DNA of 64,000 nt from Candidatus Arcticimaribacter forsetii (GCF_910589745.1 NZ_OU342399.1:1633501-1697500); one strand, 5' to 3'. Positions 11,400 through 19,366 are shown, counted from the stretch's first letter. Numbers and translations: made by a program. The notes: generated by a model not told the origin, from the letters alone.

Positions 11400-11951
11400 T
11401 TATATTTTCTCTACTTGCATGTAACTCAATTCTAATGGTGTTTTTCTTCCGAAAATCTTAACCATTACTTGAAGTTTACGTTTCTCCTCGTTAACGTTTT
11501 CAATAGATCCTGTAAATCCATTGAATGGGCCATCGATTACTTTAATTGTCTCTCCGGATGAATATGGAATAGCTGCGTGCTCCTCTGTAAGAGCGAGTTC
11601 ATCAACTTTACCTAACATACGGCTAACTTCTGAGGATCTTAAAGGAATTGGTTCTCCTCCTTTTGTTTCTCCTAAGAAACCTATTACATTAGTTACAGAT
11701 TTAATAATGTGAGGAATCTCACCTACTAAATCAGCTTTTATCATAATGTAACCCGGGAAATATACTTTTTCTTTATTTATTTTTTTTCCATTACGGATTT
11801 GCACAACTTTTTCAGTTGGAACAAGAATATCTTCGAGATGGTGATCATACCCAAGACGGGTAATCTCTGAAGCTATATAATCTTTAATTTTAGCTTCTTG
11901 CCCGCTTACAGCGCGAACAACATACCATTTTTTTTCGCTTACTTCAGACAT
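11400..11951 (-). CDS. nusG: Transcription antitermination/elongation factor NusG
   Basis: The 183-residue NusG, which binds the RNA polymerase clamp, affects pausing and couples transcription with translation. The N-terminal NGN domain starts with KKWYVVRAVSGQEAKIKDY, and the C-terminal KOW motif is visible as GETIKVIDGPFNGFTGSI (about residues 128-145). Its ATG directly abuts the secE stop, so translation is probably coupled. Confidence 0.97.
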   Translation of the reverse strand: MSEVSEKKWYVVRAVSGQEAKIKDYIASEITRLGYDHHLEDILVPTEKVVQIRNGKKINKEKVYFPGYIMIKADLVGEIPHIIKSVTNVIGFLGETKGGEPIPLRSSEVSRMLGKVDELALTEEHAAIPYSSGETIKVIDGPFNGFTGSIENVNEEKRKLQVMVKIFGRKTPLELSYMQVEKI

Positions 11952-12149
11952 TTATCCGTTGATTAAGTTAAAGTAAACACCTATAACTCTAGATAGAACT
12001 GTGTCGGCACCCCATATAGCTAATGAAAAAAGGAGTGAAAAAACAAGTACTACAACTGTTAATCGTTGTAATTCTGCTCGTGGAGTCCACGAAACATTGT
12101 TACTTAACTCTTCGAAAGAATCTTTTATATAGGATATAATTGCTGACAT
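11952..12149 (-). CDS. secE: Preprotein translocase subunit SecE
   Basis: The 65-residue SecE, a single-span subunit of the SecYEG protein-conducting channel. The amphipathic helix with SFEELSNNVSWTPRAELQR (about residues 11-29) precedes one transmembrane helix (about 30-52), the short SecE form of most bacteria. The gene lies between tRNA-Trp and nusG, the standard arrangement. Confidence 0.95.
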   Translation of the reverse strand: MSAIISYIKDSFEELSNNVSWTPRAELQRLTVVVLVFSLLFSLAIWGADTVLSRVIGVYFNLING

Positions 12150-12170
12150 TTGTTGCTATTATTAATTATG

Positions 12171-12243
12171 CACGGGTTGAGAGGCTCGAACTCCCGACAC
12201 CTGGTTTTGGAGACCAGTGCTCTACCAACTGAGCTAAACCCGT
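12171..12243 (-). tRNA. tRNA-Trp (anticodon CCA)
   Basis: A complete 73-base cloverleaf on the minus strand. The 7-bp acceptor stem is ACGGGTT with AACCCGT, the D arm contains AGCTCAGTTGGTAGAGC, and the anticodon stem CTGGT/ACCAG closes the loop CTCCAAA with anticodon CCA. The T arm carries GTTCGAG. The discriminator base is G, and the 3' CCA is not encoded. It lies between tuf and secE as in E. coli-type operons. Confidence 0.97.
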
Positions 12244-12255
12244 TTTTATTTGACA

Positions 12256-12288
12256 CAAAAGGCATCCGTCGAAGACGGACACCTTGAT
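12256..12288 (-). terminator. Hairpin between tuf and tRNA-Trp
   Basis: On the minus strand AAGG, a TG mismatch pair, then TCCGTC, pairs with GACGGA, TG and CCTT around a 3-base loop, followed by TTTT (12260-12257). It may be a partial terminator that lets some transcription run on into tRNA-Trp and secE, or a processing site that releases the tuf mRNA from the tRNA precursor. Confidence 0.5.
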
Positions 12289-12312
12289 GCATCATATTAA
12301 AAACTTTTTTGC

Positions 12313-13500
12313 TTAATCTAGGATCTCTGTAACCTGACCAGCACCTACAGTTCTACCACCTTCACGGATTGCAAAACGTAATCCAAGGCTTAGTGCGATT
12401 GGGTTGATTAGATCTACATGGATCGTTAAGTTATCTCCAGGCATAACCATCTCTACGCCATCAGGAAGTGTAATGTTTCCTGTTACGTCAGTTGTACGAA
12501 CGTAGAACTGTGGACGATAGTTATTATGGAATGGAGTGTGACGTCCACCTTCTTCTTTTTTAAGAACGTAAACCTCAGCTTTAAACTTAGCATGTGGAGT
12601 TACAGAACCTGGCTTACAGATTACCATACCTCTTTTGATATCTGTTTTTTCAATACCTCTTAATAAGATACCAACGTTATCTCCAGCTTCACCTCGGTCT
12701 AATATTTTTCTAAACATTTCAACTCCAGTTACAGTAGACTTTAACTTTTCAGCTCCCATACCGATAATATCAACTTCGTCTCCAGTGTTAAATACCCCAG
12801 TTTCGATTCGTCCCGTAGCAACAGTACCACGACCAGTAATTGAGAATACGTCTTCTACAGGCATCAATGCGTCTTTGTCAACGTCACGCTTTGGAAGTTC
12901 AATCCAAGCATCAACTTCAGACATAAGCTTCATTACGCTGTCTACCCATTTAGCATCTCCGTTAAGAGCACCTAGTGCAGATCCTAATACTACAGGAGTG
13001 TTATCTCCATCGTAATCATAGAAAGAAAGTAAATCTCTTACTTCCATATCAACTAATTCTAAAAGCTCTTCATCGTCAACCATGTCAACTTTGTTAAGAA
13101 ACACAACAATACGAGGTACACCAACCTGACGTCCTAAAAGGATGTGCTCTCTGGTTTGTGGCATTGGTCCGTCTGTTGCAGCAACTACAAGAATTGCTCC
13201 ATCCATTTGTGCAGCACCAGTAACCATGTTCTTTACGTAATCGGCGTGACCTGGACAGTCAACGTGAGCGTAATGACGATTTTCTGTTTGATACTCAACG
13301 TGTGATGTGTTGATAGTAATACCACGCTCTTTTTCTTCAGGAGCGTTGTCGATTTGGTCAAAACTTCTCGCTTCAGAGTAACCAGCGTCTGACATTACTT
13401 TAGTAATTGCAGCAGTTAGTGTAGTTTTACCGTGATCTACGTGACCGATAGTTCCAATATTTAAGTGTGGTTTCGACCGATCAAATGTTTCTTTAGCCAT
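12313..13500 (-). CDS. tuf: Elongation factor Tu
   Basis: The 395-residue EF-Tu, the GTPase that brings aminoacyl-tRNA to the ribosome. G motifs are visible: GHVDHGKT at residues 19-26, [10 protein letters not shown] near 80-90 and NKVDM near 136. The C-terminal domains include [21 protein letters not shown]. It begins the long minus-strand operon. In many bacteria a tRNA Thr-Tyr-Gly-Thr quartet lies directly upstream. Here the quartet is 5.8 kb away at 19285-19691, and a TAAATTTG promoter-like element lies close upstream of the gene. Confidence 0.98.
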   Translation of the reverse strand: MAKETFDRSKPHLNIGTIGHVDHGKTTLTAAITKVMSDAGYSEARSFDQIDNAPEEKERGITINTSHVEYQTENRHYAHVDCPGHADYVKNMVTGAAQMDGAILVVAATDGPMPQTREHILLGRQVGVPRIVVFLNKVDMVDDEELLELVDMEVRDLLSFYDYDGDNTPVVLGSALGALNGDAKWVDSVMKLMSEVDAWIELPKRDVDKDALMPVEDVFSITGRGTVATGRIETGVFNTGDEVDIIGMGAEKLKSTVTGVEMFRKILDRGEAGDNVGILLRGIEKTDIKRGMVICKPGSVTPHAKFKAEVYVLKKEEGGRHTPFHNNYRPQFYVRTTDVTGNITLPDGVEMVMPGDNLTIHVDLINPIALSLGLRFAIREGGRTVGAGQVTEILD

Positions 13501-13533
13501 AATACAGGTTTTTCTTTAATGTTTTAAGAGGTG

Positions 13534-13541
13534 CAAATTTA
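13534..13541 (-). promoter_or_regulatory. Candidate -7 promoter element of tuf
   Basis: Minus-strand TAAATTTG matches the Bacteroidota -7 consensus TAnnTTTG, 34-41 bases upstream of the tuf ATG. No clear -33 TTTG is seen at the usual distance, so the call rests on position and the -7 octamer only. Confidence 0.4.
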
Positions 13542-13682
13542 TAAATTTTTTTATTTAAAAATTACTTTTCTAGAATTTTTTAAATATTTTTTTTAAGGTA
13601 GGTTATTTTGAGTCTATTTTTTAGGTTAAATATTGACTATTAAGCAGATGAAAATCACTTTGAGTTCAGCAATATTTCTTTT

Positions 13683-13713
13683 GTAAAATTCAAACTAATC
13701 TTCTGAATTTTAC
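13683..13713. repeat. Inverted repeat at the end of the VWA gene
   Basis: GTAAAATTCA (13683-13692) and TGAATTTTAC (13704-13713) form a perfect 10-bp inverted repeat that includes the stop codon of the VWA gene. On the plus strand it is followed by TTTTT, on the minus strand by an A-rich stretch. It may end minus-strand transcripts or block transcription towards tuf. Strength as a terminator is uncertain. Confidence 0.45.
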
Positions 13714-15023
13714 TTTTTCTTATTCATTTCGAGTACTGCTTTTTCAATCCCCTTTGGGGTGAGTGGATACATCGGAAGAAGTTCTTTTATAATTTGAGTT
13801 GATAATGTTCCGTTCCAATACTTAATAGGTTCTGGGTTTAACCAAGCAACTTTTTTAAAATGTTCTTTTATTTCGGAATATGTATTTAAACTATTTCGGT
13901 CTAATTCATAGGGTGCCATCGCAGCATCTCCAATAAAAAAAACATGATAATTTGGATCTTTAGATAAAAAACGTTCTATAGTCATTGGTTTTCTTCGTTG
14001 GGAATCTATAAAGACTTGCCTATAAACTGTATTATGAAAATAGTAGGTTTCCATATCGTGAGCAAATCTTGTTTTCATCTTCCTAAACAGGGTTTGGACT
14101 GCGTTAATATAAGGATGCATGGAATAACCTCCATTATCAATAACTAAAAGAACCTGGAGTTTGTCGGAGGTTTCGTTTTTAATTTCTGGAATAAAAAGTC
14201 CTCCGCGCTCTAATCCTTTATCGATTGTTTCTTTTACATCTAAAGTTTCTTGTGCTGTTTCTTCAATAATTCCTTTTAAAGAAGCTAAAGCTGCGTCAAT
14301 GTTGTCGTCGTTTAGAACTGCGTCTAGGTCTACAGGAAAATAATTTGAATCTCCCAATACTTTACGTGCCATTTTACCTCCTCCTGAACCTCCTACTCGA
14401 ATCCCATCTTTTGCTGCTCCTCCATGACCATAAGGCGAAATTCCTCCTGTTCCTACCCAATGGCTTCCGCCACTGTGCTTTGACTTCTGTTGTTTCATTA
14501 CTTCCTCCATCCGCTTCATTAATTCTTCTAAACTTAAATCAGAATAATCTGCCATTCGATCTAAAGGTCGGTTTGGAGCCTCTTCATCGTTTTGGTCTTG
14601 GTTGTCTTCTAAGTCACTTTTGTCTTTATCCCAAAGTTCTCTTCCATCTAAAACTTCTTTAATATCATAATGCGTTAAATGAACTTGATCTAGAAAATCA
14701 TTAACCAACTCATCTGGAGATAAATCCTCTTCTAGTCGACCAAAATTGACTTCTTTCCACTGCTCAAATGTCTGAGAACGCAAAATTGCATCATTCAATC
14801 TATCGTTTGGTCTAATTTTAATGTCTAAAAAATAAGCGTAGAAAGCTTTAGTGTATGGACCTATGTATTCTGGATCTTTAACTATAAAAGTTCGGAGAAC
14901 ATTATACAAATCTCCTATAGTTTTAACTAAACCCCGATCCATAGCTTTCTGAAGCAATAACAGAGAACGAACATCTACTGCAAGATTAAATTTTCTAAAA
15001 GCTTCAGGAAGTTTTGTAAACAT
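13710..15023 (-). CDS. VWA-domain CoxE-like protein
   Basis: A 437-residue protein with a C-terminal von Willebrand A-like domain of the CoxE-like type. The metal-site motif near residue 295 reads IDNGGYSMHP rather than the usual DxSxS, and a second acidic loop IGDAAMAPYEL follows near residue 370. The middle is acidic and then Gly/Ser-rich (about 140-215). CoxE-like proteins usually act with a MoxR-type AAA+ ATPase to remodel or insert metal into target enzymes. That partner is encoded immediately upstream, three bases away (15027-15935). No obvious client enzyme is adjacent, so the target is unknown. Confidence 0.75.
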   Translation of the reverse strand: MFTKLPEAFRKFNLAVDVRSLLLLQKAMDRGLVKTIGDLYNVLRTFIVKDPEYIGPYTKAFYAYFLDIKIRPNDRLNDAILRSQTFEQWKEVNFGRLEEDLSPDELVNDFLDQVHLTHYDIKEVLDGRELWDKDKSDLEDNQDQNDEEAPNRPLDRMADYSDLSLEELMKRMEEVMKQQKSKHSGGSHWVGTGGISPYGHGGAAKDGIRVGGSGGGKMARKVLGDSNYFPVDLDAVLNDDNIDAALASLKGIIEETAQETLDVKETIDKGLERGGLFIPEIKNETSDKLQVLLVIDNGGYSMHPYINAVQTLFRKMKTRFAHDMETYYFHNTVYRQVFIDSQRRKPMTIERFLSKDPNYHVFFIGDAAMAPYELDRNSLNTYSEIKEHFKKVAWLNPEPIKYWNGTLSTQIIKELLPMYPLTPKGIEKAVLEMNKKK

Positions 15024-15026
15024 ATA

Positions 15027-15935
15027 TTAATTTAAAGTTCCAAAACTTGATTCGGATGGATTTCCAAATTGACGTTTTACCTTTTCAAGATCAGCTTGAG
15101 TTTTAATCAATGTTCCGAGTCCATCTAAAGCATTAATTTTTGACAATGCCTCTTGTGTGGTAAATGTTTTAATATAACGTAACCAATTCAAAAGCTCTCT
15201 TGTCGTTGGAGAACGTTCTAAACCAATTCTTCTTAACTGATAAAATATATCTAAAGAAGCATCTACTATTTCATTAGAGACTTCAGCGTGATGTTTGCTT
15301 ACAATCAGCCGCATTTTTTCGGAATCAGGAAATTGAATGTAATGATAAATACACCGTCCCTTAAAAGCTGTTGGTAGCTCCTGCTCTCTGTTGGATGTAA
15401 TTATAATAGCAGGCATGTCTTTTTCAGTAGTTTCGATTACCTCTCCTGATTCTGGTAAAATGAATTTTCTATGACTTAAAGCATAAAGTAAATCGTTTGG
15501 AAACTCTCTTGGAGCCTTATCTATTTCATCAATTAACAAAACTGAATTGGGTTGGCTAAATGCTTTTGCGGCAGGTCCCAAAACTACATAGTCCGATAAA
15601 CTCTCTGTATCTCTTCCACCAGTGGATAGTTTGGTTTCCAAACCTTTTTCATTACGTTGTGCATTTAAGATTTCAATTTGAGAGTCCCTTAAATACTTAA
15701 CATGGTCAAATTTGGCAACAAACTGTTCTACGTTACTTTTCGAACCCGCAGGATAAACAAACATTTCTGTTTTTTGACTTGCTGCATACTGCAATGGTAA
15801 TTCCGTTTTTCCTGTACCTGGTTCGCCTTCTATAAGTAAAGGCATTCCTAGTGTACGTGCAATATGAAATGCCTGCGCTAATTCTATGTCACATAGGTAG
15901 TGATCTGATCCCTCCCAAAAAGTTGTATTGGCCAT
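15027..15935 (-). CDS. MoxR-type AAA+ ATPase
   Basis: A 302-residue AAA+ ATPase of the MoxR group. Walker A is GEPGTGKT at residues 37-44, and Walker B is VLLIDEIDKAPREF near residues 130-145. An arginine-rich sensor region containing GLERSPTTRELLNWLRY lies near residues 237-255. MoxR ATPases work with VWA proteins as chaperones for cofactor insertion or complex assembly. The three-base gap to the VWA gene supports one functional pair. Cytoplasmic, with no membrane segment. Confidence 0.85.
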   Translation of the reverse strand: MANTTFWEGSDHYLCDIELAQAFHIARTLGMPLLIEGEPGTGKTELPLQYAASQKTEMFVYPAGSKSNVEQFVAKFDHVKYLRDSQIEILNAQRNEKGLETKLSTGGRDTESLSDYVVLGPAAKAFSQPNSVLLIDEIDKAPREFPNDLLYALSHRKFILPESGEVIETTEKDMPAIIITSNREQELPTAFKGRCIYHYIQFPDSEKMRLIVSKHHAEVSNEIVDASLDIFYQLRRIGLERSPTTRELLNWLRYIKTFTTQEALSKINALDGLGTLIKTQADLEKVKRQFGNPSESSFGTLN

Positions 15936-15950
15936 ATGTTTTTATTCTAT

Positions 15951-16613
15951 TTAATGTTCAATATACTGCTTAAAAATCTTTTTAAGCTGCTTTTTATCTA
16001 CCCGATGATCTCCAGAATAAACTTCTGTATAAAAATCTAAATCGCCTGCTTTACAAATCGACTCTATTTCTTTTATCTTTTTTTCATTTAGAAACTGGTC
16101 TTTCGAACCATAGGTGTAAATTTTACACATCTCGTTCCATTGGGACTTTCCCTCTTGATAGTTTATATCCTCTGGAATCCAACAGGCATATGGAATTAAA
16201 AAATCGACAGAGACTTTAATGTGATGCAGCCAACGCAGAGCTGTTATTCCACCTTGCGAAAATCCCATAATGATTGTTCTAGAAGACCGAGGTAATTGTG
16301 TTTTGTAAGTGTTAAATAATTTGGAGCAATAGACTGAGAAATCATGTATTTCCTCTAATCGATCACGTTTAGTCATCCATGAAGCAACCACTTCTCCTCC
16401 GAATCCGTTTACATAAAATCGAGACAACCCTTCTGGAGAAACAACAAAATGAGTCTCTGGATCAAATTCTTTAAACTTATAAATCATCTGTTCCGCAAGC
16501 ATATTTGAACCATGAAGAACAAACCAAAAGTATTTTGTTTTTGAACTCAAAATACCATAAGTGCTATATCGGGCAGTTTTGGTTGTTTGTATGTGGTGGG
16601 TGTTTATTTCCAT
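15951..16613 (-). CDS. Alpha/beta hydrolase (phospholipase/carboxylesterase type)
   Basis: A 220-residue alpha/beta-fold hydrolase. The nucleophile elbow GFSQGG places the catalytic Ser at 119, with Asp172 (in YGSKDQF) and His203 (in SGDHRVD) completing a likely triad. Family members are esterases or lysophospholipases with broad substrates. No signal peptide is visible, so it is probably cytoplasmic. It lies between the MoxR ATPase and the LTA-synthase-like gene with short gaps (15 and 7 bases), so the four genes probably form one operon. Confidence 0.75.
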   Translation of the reverse strand: MEINTHHIQTTKTARYSTYGILSSKTKYFWFVLHGSNMLAEQMIYKFKEFDPETHFVVSPEGLSRFYVNGFGGEVVASWMTKRDRLEEIHDFSVYCSKLFNTYKTQLPRSSRTIIMGFSQGGITALRWLHHIKVSVDFLIPYACWIPEDINYQEGKSQWNEMCKIYTYGSKDQFLNEKKIKEIESICKAGDLDFYTEVYSGDHRVDKKQLKKIFKQYIEH

Positions 16614-16620
16614 AGTGGAA

Positions 16621-18483
16621 TTACTTTTCTAAAAAGTCTTGATAGGTGGTTTGCAAAATTGCTTTTCCCGTGTTTTTTAATTGTTCTTTTGACTCCACAT
16701 TAGATTCTACTACAGCATCACTTATAAAATCATACACTATATAACCAGAATTATTAATTGTTCCGAATCCTTGATTAAATACATAATGAGCAAATCTATT
16801 TTCTTTTGAATTAAACAAATGGGTACTGTACTTAAAATTACTATTGTCCCCATTTAATAAATCTAAAAGTGTAAAAGCAAGATCTACTTGTGAGCCAATA
16901 TTGTCATTATAAATTCCTTTTGAAGCTAATGCTCCTCCGATCCATAACATAGGAATTTGAAATCTTCTTGGATTATTAAAAATCTTCTCAGGAGTTTTGG
17001 GCAGATGGTGTCCGTGGTCACCCGTTATTACAATCAATGTATTATCCCACCAAGATTGTTTTTTTGCAAACTCAACAAAATCATAAACCGATTTATCGGT
17101 ATACGACATTGAACTCTTGAATTTATTCAACTCCGAGTCATTTCCAAATTTATACACACCCGGAAACTCATAAGGCTCATGACTTGTTAAAGTTAGAATT
17201 GTTTTAAAGAAAGGAAATTGACTTTCGTCTTTTAAATCTGAAACTACTCGATTAAAAAGGACATGATCATGAACACCCCATTTAGAATTCCAATCTTTAC
17301 TTTCAAATATCTCAGACCCATAAATTTGATCAATCCCTTTTCCAGTCAGATAAGTTTTCATATTACCGAAATTTAAATCACCTCCATGATAAAAAGAATT
17401 GGTGTACCCTAAAGATTTCATTTCCTGAGATAAAAGTGGGAGCTTTTTAGATTTACTAGGCATTTTAATGATACTCTTTTTGGGTTGTGGATAATAACCG
17501 CTTAGTAATGCAACTAGGCCTTTATCGGTTCGATCACCATTGGCATAAAAATTCCTGAATAGAATACCTTCCTTTGTTAACTGATTAAAATATGGGGTAA
17601 TGTTATGATCTCCTCCAAGGGGTTCAACAATCTTAGCAGTAAACCCTTCCCAAATTATCAAAATAATATTTGGTTTTTCTGACTTTAATAATGGATTTTT
17701 AAAAGAGTCTTTTGTTTTTAAATCATGTATTAAAGAGCTATAAATAGCACTACCAACTTCAGGGGTAAAACTCATAAAGGGATTATCTTTAGAATCTACC
17801 CTTTTCGAAAGTGCATGTATGAAATTCCAACCGTAATTTACAGCAGCATGATTAGCGAACATTTTTTTTGAAAAATAAACATTACTCTGGTTAATAGGAA
17901 TTGTTTGAAGACCACCTCGAATAGGAAGTATCAATAATCCCAAACAGAACAAAAGAACAATTGATCCCAAAAGAGAGACTTTAATTTCTTTTTTCTTGGA
18001 ATAGATGAAAAAGTTGATGAGTCGAAAACTAATCAGAGATGTAGCAAGAATAAGAAATATAAATAAAATAATTTCAAAAGTGGAAACCGAAGCAAACATT
18101 AGTTCTGGAGTGTTTAAATATCTTGAAAAACTGGTATCTAAACGGATATTCCAATAGGTATAAAGAAAAAGGTCTACAATGAGAAGAATATTTAATAAGG
18201 GTATGACTCCGTAACTGTATGCTTTATGAATTATTCTAATAAATTTGTTTGTGATAAATGCGCCCAGAAAAATTAATAAAAAAGGAATTACAGATAAGTA
18301 GCCCGCTATTGACAAATCTAAACGAAACCCATAAACTATTACGTTCAATATCTCATTAATTTCGAGAGTGGCTGTTGATTCAAAATGATATAACAAAAAA
18401 CATAAACGAGCAATAACGAAATATAAAACCCAAAAGCTAAAATATTTTAGATTAAAAATAACTGAATGTAAAATTGATTGCAT
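16621..18483 (-). CDS. LTA-synthase family membrane phosphotransferase/sulfatase
   Basis: A 620-residue protein with about five hydrophobic helices in residues 1-195 and an extracytoplasmic alkaline-phosphatase/sulfatase fold after about residue 270. Features of the LTA synthase family are PNIILIIWEGF (metal-binding Glu), NGDRTDKGLVALLSGYYP with the nucleophile Thr near residue 320, and the late ITGDHGHHLP metal-site segment near 485. In Gram-positives such enzymes polymerise glycerol phosphate. In Gram-negatives relatives transfer phosphoglycerol or phosphoethanolamine to glycans or lipid A. The substrate here is unknown. It starts the minus-strand four-gene operon. Confidence 0.85.
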   Translation of the reverse strand: MQSILHSVIFNLKYFSFWVLYFVIARLCFLLYHFESTATLEINEILNVIVYGFRLDLSIAGYLSVIPFLLIFLGAFITNKFIRIIHKAYSYGVIPLLNILLIVDLFLYTYWNIRLDTSFSRYLNTPELMFASVSTFEIILFIFLILATSLISFRLINFFIYSKKKEIKVSLLGSIVLLFCLGLLILPIRGGLQTIPINQSNVYFSKKMFANHAAVNYGWNFIHALSKRVDSKDNPFMSFTPEVGSAIYSSLIHDLKTKDSFKNPLLKSEKPNIILIIWEGFTAKIVEPLGGDHNITPYFNQLTKEGILFRNFYANGDRTDKGLVALLSGYYPQPKKSIIKMPSKSKKLPLLSQEMKSLGYTNSFYHGGDLNFGNMKTYLTGKGIDQIYGSEIFESKDWNSKWGVHDHVLFNRVVSDLKDESQFPFFKTILTLTSHEPYEFPGVYKFGNDSELNKFKSSMSYTDKSVYDFVEFAKKQSWWDNTLIVITGDHGHHLPKTPEKIFNNPRRFQIPMLWIGGALASKGIYNDNIGSQVDLAFTLLDLLNGDNSNFKYSTHLFNSKENRFAHYVFNQGFGTINNSGYIVYDFISDAVVESNVESKEQLKNTGKAILQTTYQDFLEK

Positions 18484-18574
18484 TCAGTAAAAATAATAAT
18501 TTATATACTCTTAATTTACGTATCGGATATTATTATAAACCGTTAATGAAATATTAATTTTAAAAGCACTTTAA

Positions 18575-18601
18575 TTTGGCTAGTTGATTTTATGTATCTT
18601 G
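18575..18601 (+). promoter_or_regulatory. Candidate promoter of the small-membrane-protein operon
   Basis: TTTG (18575-18578), a 16-base spacer and TATCTTG (18595-18601) resemble the -33/-7 Bacteroidota promoter, although the -7 element is one T shorter than TAnnTTTG. It lies 30 bases upstream of the first small ORF (GTG at 18631). Confidence 0.35.
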
Positions 18602-18630
18602 TATTTGTCTTTACTTAAAAAATAATTCTT

Positions 18631-18759
18631 GTGAGAAAACTATTTAACTGGCAAATCAATTTTATCAGAAAAAACCCGATTACATCTGCATATTTGAGTT
18701 TTTTTAAAGGAGTACTTGTTACTTTAATTGTGCTGTATTTTTTTTTGAATAAAAAATAA
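18631..18759 (+). CDS. Small membrane protein (42 aa), first of four
   Basis: A GTG-initiated 42-residue frame (M/V-RKLFNWQINFIRKNP...). A basic N-terminal third is followed by one hydrophobic helix (about residues 20-40) ending in KK. It is not similar to any family I know. Reasons to believe it is coded: it is the first of four consecutive, non-overlapping short frames on one strand that all encode hydrophobic helices, with a candidate promoter before and a clear terminator after. The GTG start is uncertain, since no in-frame ATG exists. Confidence 0.45.
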   Translation: MRKLFNWQINFIRKNPITSAYLSFFKGVLVTLIVLYFFLNKK

Positions 18760-18786
18760 ACTCAACCGTAAAAATAACTTGTGCCA

Positions 18787-18888
18787 ATGAAAAAAAACAC
18801 CTTAATTTTGATCATACTTATAGTATTCTATCTTTGGTTAGAATTAGCTGTGGGTGTATTCTTCCAGGAAAGCTGGGGAGGAAGCTAA
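18787..18888 (+). CDS. Small membrane protein (33 aa), second of four
   Basis: ATG-initiated 33-residue peptide MKKNTLILIILIVFYLWLEL followed by AVGVFFQESWGGS. One transmembrane helix spans about residues 5-25, with a short polar, Trp-containing tail. Two lysines at the N-terminus predict an N-in orientation. It lies 27 bases after the first small ORF and 35 before the third. No family assignment is possible. Confidence 0.5.
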   Translation: MKKNTLILIILIVFYLWLELAVGVFFQESWGGS

Positions 18889-18923
18889 TATAAACTACAA
18901 ATAAGAAAAATAATACCCTCAAT

Positions 18924-19028
18924 ATGGCGCTCAAATTTTTCAAATTTTTCTTAATTGCAATAACTGTGGTGGGTGTATTTTATAGATTAATTAAAGACCT
19001 CAGCGCTTGGACCAATTTCTTTAAATAA
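18924..19028 (+). CDS. Small membrane protein (34 aa), third of four
   Basis: ATG-initiated 34-residue peptide starting MALKFFKFFLIAITVVGVFY, with a hydrophobic helix at about residues 5-20 and an amphipathic, charged C-terminal part (RLIKDLSAWTNFFK). It is placed 10 bases before the fourth small ORF. It could be a structural subunit of a small membrane complex or an independent small protein. No homologue is recognised. Confidence 0.5.
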   Translation: MALKFFKFFLIAITVVGVFYRLIKDLSAWTNFFK

Positions 19029-19038
19029 ATCAACAACT

Positions 19039-19203
19039 ATGAATAAAGTAAAATACTTAGGGTTATCCATTGGAATTTTTGGATGTCTTTTTAAACTAAT
19101 GTCCTGGGCAGGTGCAAGTCTTCTATTAATTATAGGACTGTCCTTATTAGGAATTTACTACCTCATAAAAGTATTCGAAAACAATTCCTCAGAGAACAAG
19201 TAG
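19039..19203 (+). CDS. Small membrane protein (54 aa) with a GldL-like N-terminal pattern
   Basis: ATG-initiated 54-residue protein with two closely spaced hydrophobic segments (about residues 6-20 and 24-44) and a polar tail (ENNSSENK). The order IGIFGCLFKLMSWAGASLLLIIGL resembles the membrane hairpin at the N-terminus of the gliding/type IX secretion motor protein GldL (G-x-LFK-x3-x-GA-x4-x2-GL). This is a similarity seen by eye. The cytoplasmic part of GldL is missing, so it is at most a stand-alone GldL-like membrane hairpin. Confidence 0.6.
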   Translation: MNKVKYLGLSIGIFGCLFKLMSWAGASLLLIIGLSLLGIYYLIKVFENNSSENK

Positions 19204-19220
19204 CTTTTAATTTCGAGCAA

Positions 19221-19253
19221 AAAAAAACACCTAAATACTTTTAGGTGTTTTTT
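19221..19253. terminator. Bidirectional terminator between the small ORFs and the tRNA cluster
   Basis: ACACCTAAA (19227-19235) pairs perfectly with TTTAGGTGT (19240-19248) around TACT. A-run before and T-run after make it competent in both directions. It ends the plus-strand small-ORF operon and the minus-strand tRNA transcript, so the tRNA quartet does not run on toward tuf. Confidence 0.85.
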
Positions 19254-19284
19254 GTTTTGTAATTGCCTTTACTATGTTAAGTTG

Positions 19285-19356
19285 AGCCAGCGAGCAGATT
19301 TGAACTGCCGACCTCTTCCTTACCAAGGAAACGCTCTACCCCTGAGCTACACCGGC
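19285..19356 (-). tRNA. tRNA-Thr (anticodon GGT)
   Basis: A 72-base cloverleaf. Acceptor GCCGGTG pairs with CGCTGGC, allowing two G-T pairs. The anticodon stem TTTCC/GGAAG closes the loop TTGGTAA with anticodon GGT. The T loop contains TTCAAAT. The 3' CCA is not encoded. It is the last gene of the minus-strand quartet. Confidence 0.95.
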
Positions 19357-19366
19357 AATTAAAGAG

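Noticed and set aside
13501-13709. attR-like copy of the tRNA-Thr(GGT) 3' end near tuf, as evidence of integration
   Set aside because: I looked for a direct repeat of the tRNA 3' end upstream of tuf and found none; no integrase or transposase is in the interval.
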